This document shows, piece by piece, positions 1 through 4,990 of a stretch of DNA of 6,631 nucleotides (positions are counted from its first letter, which is position 1; the number at the start of each line of letters is the position of its first letter). The DNA comes from an uncultured Clostridium sp. (GTDB lineage: Bacteria; Bacillota; Clostridia; Clostridiales; Clostridiaceae): positions 1 through 6,631 of the forward strand of contig CAKVLD010000108.1 of assembly GCA_934755305.1 (NCBI GenBank), in the 5' to 3' direction. Both the position numbers and the translations under genes were made by a program. A model generated the notes under the pieces. That model was not told the origin of the DNA. It worked only from the letters and a program-made list of their open reading frames with translations, and made no database searches.

Positions 1-962
1 AAATAAAAGTAATATTAGCGGCAGTTATTACAACAGTAGTTGTAGCGAATACAGTATCAATAAACGTAAGTGCAGTTAGCAAAGAAAAGGAGGTTTGTTT
101 ACTTAATAATAGTAAAGATGAAGAAAGCTCAGTACAATTCATAATTGATGCTGATAATTCTAAAAAGCTTCCTAAAAAATTTAGAACTACAAAAGAAGAT
201 GTATCAGTAAAGAATACAGAAAATATTGACTTAACTGGACTTTCAGATTTGAATATGTCAGGAAGTGGTGCACTATCTAAAAATGGATTAAAAATGATTA
301 AGGAAGAAACAAAAGGATATAAATTAGTAGATGTAGATCTTCGTAAAGAATCTCATGGTGTTGTAAATGGATATGCTGTTTCATGGTATGGAGAAAGAAA
401 TCATGCAAATATAAACCTTTCAGAAAAAGAGGTTATAGAAGATGAAGTTACTAAGTTCAAAGCAATAGAAAAAGCAGGTTATGCTAAATTTGACTATAAT
501 GAAAAAAAGTCAAATTCTGATATAAGAGAAATTAATGATGTAAAGACAGCTGAACCTGAAGGTGAGATGGCAGAGTCTTTAGATGTAAGATATTTAAGGG
601 TTCAAGTTTCTGACCATTTAAGACCATCTAATGAATCTGTTGATAAGTTTGTAAAGAATGTGAAAAAATTATCAAAGAAAAAGAATACATGGTTCCACTT
701 TCATTGTAGAGGAGGAGTAGGTCGTACAACTACTTTTATGTGCATGTATGACATGATGAATAATGCAAAAAAGGTGTCTTATATAGATATTCTTAAAAGA
801 CAAGCTTTAATTGGAGGTTCTAATCTTATAGAAGGTAATACAGAAGATAAAGAGAATCCTGCAAATAGTAGAGCAGCATTTTTACAAGATTTTTATGATT
901 ATTGTATAAATAATGATGATAACTTCAAAACAAGTTTTAGTGAATACATGGAAAATAGATAA
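1..962 (+). CDS. Secreted PTP-like phytase / inositol polyphosphatase (5'-partial)
   Basis: This is a cysteine-dependent phosphatase of the PTP-like phytase family, which removes phosphates from inositol polyphosphates outside the cytoplasm. The frame is open from base 3 (bases 1-2 finish a codon whose first base is outside), giving 319 visible residues, close to the family's usual size, so only a few N-terminal codons are missing. Residues 1-24 form a hydrophobic signal peptide with a likely cleavage after V-S-A (residue 24). Next come the family's FR and SGSG segments (about residues 62 and 86-89) and a DLRxESHG motif (112-119). The general-acid Asp204 lies in S-D-H-L-R-P. The P-loop is H-C-R-G-G-V-G-R-T, with nucleophile Cys235 (codon 705-707) and Arg241, so the CX5R signature is intact. 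A TTG at 249 is not the start, because the signal peptide and conserved segments lie upstream of it. The domain call is firm. Substrate is inferred: phytate is the family norm, but phosphotyrosine or phosphoinositide activity cannot be excluded. Confidence 0.88.
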   Translation, partial: IKVILAAVITTVVVANTVSINVSAVSKEKEVCLLNNSKDEESSVQFIIDADNSKKLPKKFRTTKEDVSVKNTENIDLTGLSDLNMSGSGALSKNGLKMIKEETKGYKLVDVDLRKESHGVVNGYAVSWYGERNHANINLSEKEVIEDEVTKFKAIEKAGYAKFDYNEKKSNSDIREINDVKTAEPEGEMAESLDVRYLRVQVSDHLRPSNESVDKFVKNVKKLSKKKNTWFHFHCRGGVGRTTTFMCMYDMMNNAKKVSYIDILKRQALIGGSNLIEGNTEDKENPANSRAAFLQDFYDYCINNDDNFKTSFSEYMENR

Positions 963-998
963 AAGATATATTTCTAATATTAAGATATATATCTTTTA
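960..998 (+). terminator. Weak AT-rich intrinsic terminator after the phytase-like gene
   Basis: Arms 960-971 and 987-998 pair perfectly over 12 bp (core AAAAGATATAT / ATATATCTTTT) around a 15-nt loop. The hairpin begins in the stop codon and its 3' arm ends in four T's. There is only one G-C pair, so it would be a leaky terminator or a 3'-end stabilising hairpin. No better candidate lies between this gene and the alkaline phosphatase gene. Confidence 0.45.
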
Positions 999-1012
999 AA
1001 TTTTAAATGGAT

Positions 1013-1078
1013 TTTACATGAATGTGAATATAGAATTTACATTAATTGTTTAAAATAAAAATATATTAAATGTAAATT
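1013..1078 (+). promoter_or_regulatory. Candidate control region of the alkaline phosphatase operon (inverted repeat plus TTTACAT repeats)
   Basis: A perfect 10-bp inverted repeat, AATTTACATT (1034-1043) and AATGTAAATT (1069-1078), encloses 25 bp. TTTACAT also occurs upstream at 1013-1019, 23 bp (about two helical turns) before the copy at 1036-1042. A TAGAAT hexamer at 1031-1036 could be a -10, but no good -35 lies at the right distance, as in activator-dependent promoters. PhoP sites in Bacillus are TT(A/T/C)ACA-like repeats at about 11-bp spacing. The resemblance is suggestive, but the 11-bp periodicity is not clearly present, so a phosphate-responsive site is only an inference. The repeat could also fold as a hairpin in the mRNA leader, ending just before the ribosome binding site. 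Confidence 0.35.
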
Positions 1079-1096
1079 TAAAGGAGCAAACTTAAT

Positions 1097-2707
1097 ATGA
1101 AGAAAAAGATTATATCTATGATATTAGTAGGAACAATGACAATAATTAGTATGACAGGTTGTAATATTGGGAGTTCTAAAGATGTAAAAACAGAAACTAC
1201 CATGACTCAAAAAGGGACAGAAGAAAGTAAGAAAACTCCTAAATATGTATTTCTATTTATTGGAGATGGTATGAGTTATCCTCAAATTCAATTAACTAAT
1301 TATTTCTTAAATGCAAATGAAAATGCAAAGAGTGTTAAAAAGGTAAATGTAGAAGGTAAAGAAAAAAGTGTTTTAGATAGTAAAAATAAGTTAACTATGA
1401 TGGATTTTGCTGTTTCAGGATCTGCTCAAACTTATGATAGTACATCTTTTGCACCAGATTCAGCTTCAACAGCTACTTCTATAGCAACTGGTAAGAAAAC
1501 TTGGAGTGGTAGCATTAATGTAAGTGAGGATTTTTCAGAAAAATATGAGACAATTGCAGAAAAGCTAAAGAAAGAAAAAGATTATAAAATAGGTGTTATT
1601 TCATCAGTTAACATAAATCATGCAACACCAGCGGCTTTTTATGCACATCAAACATCTAGAAATAATTACTATGATATAGGACTTGAAATGATAGAAAGTA
1701 ATTTCGATTATTTTGCAGGGGGAGCCTTAAAGAAACCAACAGGGGATAAAAAAGATAAAGAGGATTTGTATGAATTATCAAAGAAAGCAGGGTATAAGGT
1801 TATAAAAACTCAAGATGAAGCTGAAAAGTTAACTAAAGATGATGGGAAAGCAATAGTAATTGCAGAACATTTAGCAGATTCAGATTCTATGAGTTATAAC
1901 TTGGATTTAAAAGAAGGAGAATGGTCTTTAGCTGATTATGTACAAAAAGGAATAGATGTTTTAGATAATGATAATGGATTCTTTATGATGGTAGAAGGAG
2001 GAAAGATTGACTGGGCTTGTCATGCTAATGATGCAGCTTCAACTATTTCAGATACTGTAGCACTAGATAATGCTGTAGATAAAGCAGTGGAGTTTTATGA
2101 AAAGCATCCTGATGAAACTTTAATTCTAGTAACTGGTGATCATGAAACTGGTGGATTAACAATAGGATATGCAGGAACTGATTATAATACTTTCCTAACT
2201 AATTTTAATAATCAAAAAATATCTTATGCAAAGTTTGATTCAGATTATGTAACTAAATATAAGAAGGAAAAAACAAGCTTTGAAGTTGTTATGAAAGATG
2301 TTGAAAATTTATTTGGGCTAAAGCTACCAGAATCTAAAGATACTTCAAGTGGAGTACAAAAGGATAGTGCAGATTCACATCCTGAATCTAATAAAGATGG
2401 TTCATTAACTTTAACAGAATATGAATATAATAAGTTAAAAACTGCATATTACACTACAATGGCTCGTACAGGAGAAGAAAAGGAATATTCTGAGGATGAA
2501 TATGAAAAGTACGGAAGTTATGAGCCTTTAACAGTTACAATTACTCATCTTTTAAATAATAAAAGTGGTATTAACTTTGGTTCATATGCTCATACAGGAT
2601 TACCAGTAGATGTACTAGTAAAAGGCTTAGGAGCAAATGATTTTGATGGATATTATGATAATACTGATATTTATAATAGATTATCTAAGTTAATGGGTGT
2701 AAATTAA
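1097..2707 (+). CDS. Alkaline phosphatase, PhoA family, lipoprotein
   Basis: This is a metal-dependent phosphomonoesterase that releases inorganic phosphate outside the membrane. Residues 1-21 are a lipoprotein signal ending in M-T-G-C, with Cys22 as the predicted lipid anchor, followed by a Lys/Thr/Glu-rich linker. The catalytic set of the family is complete: metal ligand Asp57 in FIGDGM, nucleophile Ser122 in P-D-S-A-S-T-A-T, Glu300/Asp305/His309 in EGGKIDWACH, Asp348/His349 in TGDHETGG, and His499 in SYAHTG. The aromatic residue after Asp305 is Trp306, as in Bacillus-type enzymes. At 536 aa it is longer than E. coli PhoA, mostly because about 150 residues separate His349 from His499 where the E. 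coli enzyme has about 40. That charged insertion contains an EF-hand-like loop at residues 430-441. The start is fixed by AAGGAG at 1081-1086, ten bases upstream. The YibE/F gene follows after 15 bp, so the two are probably co-transcribed. Regulation by phosphate starvation is expected for the family but not proven here. Confidence 0.95.
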   Translation: MKKKIISMILVGTMTIISMTGCNIGSSKDVKTETTMTQKGTEESKKTPKYVFLFIGDGMSYPQIQLTNYFLNANENAKSVKKVNVEGKEKSVLDSKNKLTMMDFAVSGSAQTYDSTSFAPDSASTATSIATGKKTWSGSINVSEDFSEKYETIAEKLKKEKDYKIGVISSVNINHATPAAFYAHQTSRNNYYDIGLEMIESNFDYFAGGALKKPTGDKKDKEDLYELSKKAGYKVIKTQDEAEKLTKDDGKAIVIAEHLADSDSMSYNLDLKEGEWSLADYVQKGIDVLDNDNGFFMMVEGGKIDWACHANDAASTISDTVALDNAVDKAVEFYEKHPDETLILVTGDHETGGLTIGYAGTDYNTFLTNFNNQKISYAKFDSDYVTKYKKEKTSFEVVMKDVENLFGLKLPESKDTSSGVQKDSADSHPESNKDGSLTLTEYEYNKLKTAYYTTMARTGEEKEYSEDEYEKYGSYEPLTVTITHLLNNKSGINFGSYAHTGLPVDVLVKGLGANDFDGYYDNTDIYNRLSKLMGVN

Positions 2708-2722
2708 GGAGTCAAAGTAAAG

Positions 2723-3859
2723 ATGAAGATATTTTTTTCAAAACAAAAGAATATGCTTCTAACTCTTATATTGGGTATTGTAATTATAGGAATCCTCATG
2801 GCCATCCCAACTGGCTATGAGGATGCTATAATTTATAAAGATACAGAAAGAGCAGTAGCAAAAGTAATAGAAGTTGATAATTCTAATATAAAAAAGTCAG
2901 GTCTTATACAATCAGGAGAACAATCTTGTTTATTATTAATTGAAGATGGAATTTTTAAAGATAAAGAGATTGAAGGAATTAATTTTTTAAGTGGATCTTT
3001 AGCAAAAGATAAAGTTTTTGAGGTGGGAGATAGAGCTTTAGTAACTATTAGTTATGAAGGTGATAAAATAAAGTCAACTGTAATATCAGATCATTACAGA
3101 TTAGGGAAAGAAGTGATACTAGCTTTAATATTTTCAATTTTTTTAATTATATTTGCAGGAAAAAATGGAATACAAGCAATATTTTCATTTATAATTACAG
3201 TTCTTATGGTTTGGAAAGTTCTTGTTCCTTCCTACTTAAAAGGATATTCACCTATTTGGGTGGGAATAATTATAACAGTTTTGTTAACAGCAATAATTAT
3301 ATTTTTTGTATATGGAGTTGATAAAAGGACAATAGTTGCCACTTTAGGTTCTTTACTTGGAATAATAACTACTTGCATAATGGGAATAATATTTACAGAT
3401 TTATTTAAAATCCATGGAGCAGTTATGTCAGATGCAGAATCTTTAATGTATAGTGGATATGAAAATTTAAATTTAACAGCAATATTTATGAGTAGTATAT
3501 TTATTGGAGCGTCAGGGGCTATGATGGATTTATCTGTTGATATAACTTCAGCTGTATATGAAGTTGTGGAGAAAAAGCCAGACATTACAAAACTTGAAGC
3601 TGCAAAATCAGGAATGAATATAGGAAGAGCTGCTATGGGAACAATGACAACTACTTTACTTTTAGCCTATTCAGGAGGTTATATTACGTTACTTATGGTA
3701 TTTATGGCTCAAGGAACTCCAGTAGATCATATTTTGAATTATAAATATGTAGCAGCAGAAATTTTAGATACTATGGTAGGAAGTTTTGGATTAGTAACAG
3801 TTGCCCCATTTACAGCTTTAGTTTCTGGAATTTTATTAACAAAGAGAAATAAAGTTTAA
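2723..3859 (+). CDS. YibE/F family multi-pass membrane protein
   Basis: This is an integral membrane protein of the YibE/F-like family, whose biochemical role is not established; transport has been suggested. The 378 residues are usual for the family. Residues 11-29 form a first hydrophobic helix, followed by a roughly 100-residue mostly polar segment (about 30-130), presumably extracytoplasmic. Further hydrophobic segments follow at about 131-145, 149-170, 176-198, 203-227, 250-270, 306-328 and 348-373, giving about eight helices, with a Gly/Ala/Ser-rich G-A-S-G-A-M-M-D-L-S motif near residues 263-272. The AAGGAG ribosome binding site (2706-2711) overlaps the last bases of the alkaline phosphatase gene, and no terminator or promoter separates them, so expression should be linked. 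The pairing hints at a role in phosphate or ion movement, but that is inference. A shorter minus-strand open frame inside the gene is a shadow. Confidence 0.88.
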   Translation: MKIFFSKQKNMLLTLILGIVIIGILMAIPTGYEDAIIYKDTERAVAKVIEVDNSNIKKSGLIQSGEQSCLLLIEDGIFKDKEIEGINFLSGSLAKDKVFEVGDRALVTISYEGDKIKSTVISDHYRLGKEVILALIFSIFLIIFAGKNGIQAIFSFIITVLMVWKVLVPSYLKGYSPIWVGIIITVLLTAIIIFFVYGVDKRTIVATLGSLLGIITTCIMGIIFTDLFKIHGAVMSDAESLMYSGYENLNLTAIFMSSIFIGASGAMMDLSVDITSAVYEVVEKKPDITKLEAAKSGMNIGRAAMGTMTTTLLLAYSGGYITLLMVFMAQGTPVDHILNYKYVAAEILDTMVGSFGLVTVAPFTALVSGILLTKRNKV

Positions 3860-3914
3860 GATGTACACAAATATAGATAAAAAAAGATAATATAGAATGA
3901 AGGAGTAAGTTTTT

Positions 3915-3929
3915 GGGAGAAAATAGGTG
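3915..3929 (+). promoter_or_regulatory. Shine-Dalgarno and GTG start of the 144-aa gene
   Basis: GGGAG at 3915-3919 stands seven bases before GTG 3927-3929. A TAG stop in the same frame directly precedes the GTG (3924-3926), so the gene cannot start further upstream. A second, better Shine-Dalgarno (AAGGAG, 3900-3905) is seven bases from an out-of-frame TTG at 3913 and does not serve this frame directly. Confidence 0.6.
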
Positions 3930-4361
3930 GAATATAATGAAGAGACTATAAGAATTAGAAGCATAGAAGATTTGAAATTGCTTGATATTCAAGAAGTAGC
4001 AACGATAATATCTTTAATTTCAGATATGCTTTCATATCAAGCTGTATTACAAAGTAAGCAATTAATTTATATAAAGTATAATACAGGTGAAGATGTAGTA
4101 GAACCTACTCCTGATAAGACAGCTTTACAATCAGTTTATTTATATATTATAGCAAAAGTTCTTTATACTCAGGTTGGATTTATTAGATATGATAATTTAT
4201 ATCAAAGATCAATGGAGGGGGAATTTAATTATTCTCTTGAACCTAATGTGGATGTTAATATAGGAAATATACTGAGTCTTTTAGGGCTTATGTATACATT
4301 TGCTGGAGCAAAAGAATTTGTAATTAGAGATATTAATTTACCTAGTTTTGGAATAAGGTAA
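3927..4361 (+). CDS. Hypothetical protein, 144 aa, family not recognised
   Basis: I do not recognise this protein. It has 144 residues, starts at GTG and has no signal peptide. It looks largely helical: an acidic N-terminus (M-E-Y-N-E-E-T-I-R-I-R), amphipathic leucine/isoleucine-rich segments at about 17-48, a short polar turn around G-E-D-V-V-E-P-T-P-D-K, a hydrophobic stretch at about 68-86, and a more hydrophobic segment near 112-128 (I-G-N-I-L-S-L-L-G-L-M-Y). The last is too short and mixed to call a membrane helix with confidence. There are no Cys residues and no obvious catalytic or nucleic-acid-binding motif, so a small cytosolic or membrane-associated protein is most likely. It lies 67 bp after the YibE/F gene with no terminator and no convincing promoter between, so read-through from the phosphatase operon is likely. 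Codon use matches its neighbours. That it is a real gene rests on an uninterrupted frame, a well-placed Shine-Dalgarno, and a stop just before the next regulatory region. Confidence 0.75.
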   Translation: MEYNEETIRIRSIEDLKLLDIQEVATIISLISDMLSYQAVLQSKQLIYIKYNTGEDVVEPTPDKTALQSVYLYIIAKVLYTQVGFIRYDNLYQRSMEGEFNYSLEPNVDVNIGNILSLLGLMYTFAGAKEFVIRDINLPSFGIR

Positions 4362-4367
4362 ACTTAT

Positions 4368-4395
4368 TTGTGATTTTATGTTAAAATTATATAAA
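4368..4395 (+). promoter_or_regulatory. Candidate sigma-A promoter for the leader / CD3324-family unit
   Basis: TTGTGA (4368-4373; 4 of 6 to TTGACA) is separated by 16 bp from TATAAA (4390-4395; 5 of 6 to TATAAT). Transcription would begin near 4402, giving a leader of about 155 nt before the CD3324-family start codon. AT-rich DNA yields such matches by chance, so confidence is moderate. Its position just after the 144-aa gene and just before the structured leader supports it. Confidence 0.42.
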
Positions 4396-4419
4396 AAAGG
4401 TTTAGAGGTGGTGACTAAT

Positions 4420-4461
4420 ATGAAATGGCACAAAGCTAATGCATTAAGCTCTGCACAATAA
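4420..4461 (+). CDS. Possible 13-codon leader peptide ORF
   Basis: An ATG with a good ribosome binding site (GAGGTG at 4405-4410, in a GAGGTGGTGA run) opens a short frame encoding M-K-W-H-K-A-N-A-L-S-S-A-Q and ending at TAA 4459-4461. Its last five codons and the stop lie inside both alternative hairpins of the leader, so a translating or stalled ribosome would decide which structure can form. This is the layout of translational or transcriptional attenuators. No run of codons for one amino acid points to an effector, although Trp3 and His4 are adjacent. It could instead be a bioactive small peptide, the remnant of a decayed gene, or a chance ORF. Confidence 0.4.
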   Translation: MKWHKANALSSAQ

Positions 4462-4521
4462 TTGTAAAACATAATTGTACAGAGCTATAGTAATAGAATA
4501 TGTTTTATTAATTATTGTGCA
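4447..4521 (+). promoter_or_regulatory. Structured leader with two mutually exclusive hairpins
   Basis: Hairpin A pairs AGCTCTG (4447-4453) with CAGAGCT (4480-4486), continues through ACAAT (4455-4459) with ATTGT (4474-4478) after one C/A mismatch, and has a short inner stem. Hairpin B pairs TGCACAATAATT (4452-4463) perfectly with AATTATTGTGCA (4510-4521). It then continues through one G-U pair, a one-base bulge, and nine more pairs (4465-4473 with 4499-4507), about 22 pairs around a 25-nt loop. A and B share 4452-4473 and cannot coexist. Neither is followed by a clear U-tract, so a simple terminator is unlikely. If B forms, GCTC (4448-4451) is freed and could pair with GAGC (4547-4550) in the ribosome binding site of the next gene, which would repress translation; this last step is inference. 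A DNA repeat or inactive mobile-element fragment is the alternative. Confidence 0.5.
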
Positions 4522-4558
4522 TATTTACTAAATTTAAAGTAGATAGGAGCAATAATTT

Positions 4559-4846
4559 ATGAAATATAAAAAAGCGCAAGAAATATTACCTGATAATATT
4601 ATTAAAATAATTCAGGAGTATGTTGATGGGGAATATTTATATATTCCAAGAATAAAAGAAAAGAAGAAATCCTGGGGAGAGAATACTGAATTTTTAAAAG
4701 AATTAGATATAAGAAATAAAGATATATTTAATAAATATAAGGAAGGATTATCAGTTAGGGATCTTTCAGAATTATATTATTTAAGTGAGGCCAGTATAAG
4801 AAGAATTATAAGAAGAATTATAAGATTAAATAAAGAAACAGGATAA
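4559..4846 (+). CDS. CD3324 family protein, small helix-turn-helix regulator
   Basis: This 95-aa protein matches my memory of the CD3324 family, common in Firmicutes and related to the Mor-type DNA-binding fold. Family hallmarks are the opening M-K-Y-K-K-A-Q-E-I-L-P, the core Q-E-Y-V-D-G-E-Y-L-Y-I-P-R (19-31), the K-S-W-G-E element (37-41), and a C-terminal helix-turn-helix (about 57-85, with G-L-S-V-R-D-L-S-E-L-Y-Y-L-S as first helix and turn). It is presumably a cytosolic transcription regulator. Its targets are unknown; the adjacent ABC-F gene or its own leader are natural candidates. The start follows AGGAG at 4545-4549 with nine-base spacing. The end is unusual: a 12-nt in-frame tandem repeat gives I-R-R-I twice plus I-R, extending the presumed recognition helix with extra arginines. 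A strong terminator follows directly, so the gene is the last of its transcript. Confidence 0.85.
   Translation: MKYKKAQEILPDNIIKIIQEYVDGEYLYIPRIKEKKKSWGENTEFLKELDIRNKDIFNKYKEGLSVRDLSELYYLSEASIRRIIRRIIRLNKETG
4796..4825 (+). repeat. 12-nt tandem repeat (2.5 copies) inside the CD3324-family gene
   Basis: The unit ATAAGAAGAATT occurs at 4796-4807 and 4808-4819, followed by a partial copy, ATAAGA (4820-4825). It is in frame and encodes I-R-R-I, I-R-R-I, I-R at residues 80-89. A multiple of three keeps the frame, so copy-number slippage would only lengthen or shorten the C-terminal helix. Confidence 0.9.
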
Positions 4847-4854
4847 TATACAAA

Positions 4855-4896
4855 AAAGCTACGTTAAGAAAATATCTTAGTGTGGCTTTATTTTTT
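4855..4896 (+). terminator. Strong intrinsic terminator after the CD3324-family gene
   Basis: A 15-bp stem pairs 4855-4869 (AAAGCTACGTTAAGA) with 4875-4889 (TCTTAGTGTGGCTTT), with three G-U wobbles and a five-base AAATA loop. The stem is followed by A and six T's (4891-4896). It lies eight bases after the stop codon and separates this unit from the ABC-F gene, which therefore needs its own promoter. Confidence 0.92.
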
Positions 4897-4897
4897 G

Positions 4898-4955
4898 TTC
4901 AAGTTTAATTCTGAATTATTTATTAGCTTGAAGGAATGAGTTAATAAATGTTAAT
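4898..4955 (+). promoter_or_regulatory. Possible control region of the ABC-F gene (palindromes, weak promoter)
   Basis: The gene must have a promoter between the terminator and its start. TTCAAG (4898-4903) and TATTAG (4921-4926) are spaced 17 bp but match the consensus poorly. The spacer contains the 13-nt palindrome TAATTC-T-GAATTA (4906-4918). TTCAAG also forms an inverted repeat with CTTGAA (4927-4932). GTTAAT recurs at 4940-4945 and 4950-4955, a ten-base period. An operator or small leader hairpin is possible, but each element could arise by chance in such AT-rich DNA. Confidence 0.25.
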
Positions 4956-4990
4956 TTAGTAATAGATAAGAAAAAAGGAATGATGAACTT

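Noticed and set aside
249..962. Start of the phytase-like gene at TTG 249
   Set aside because: The frame is open to the left edge and upstream codons encode a signal peptide and conserved family segments, so the true start is outside the window.
3232..3585. Minus-strand open frame of 117 codons
   Set aside because: It lies wholly inside the well-supported YibE/F gene, has low-complexity Ile/Thr-rich composition and no ribosome binding site of note; it is a shadow.
3897..3908. Three-codon ATG-AAG-GAG-TAA frame
   Set aside because: Its second and third codons are the AAGGAG Shine-Dalgarno itself and it has no ribosome binding site of its own.
3810..3992. Minus-strand open frame of 60 codons
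   Set aside because: It spans the end of YibE/F and the start of the next gene; its Phe/Leu/Ile-rich product is what antisense of A-rich DNA gives, and nothing supports translation.
4447..4521. Leader hairpins as an intrinsic terminator of the 144-aa gene
   Set aside because: Neither stem is followed by a run of T's on either strand, so termination is not supported, although the stems may cause pausing.
4447..4521. Insertion sequence or MITE
   Set aside because: The inverted arms resemble mobile-element ends, but no target-site duplication, transposase fragment or second copy is visible in this window; kept only as an alternative to a regulatory RNA.
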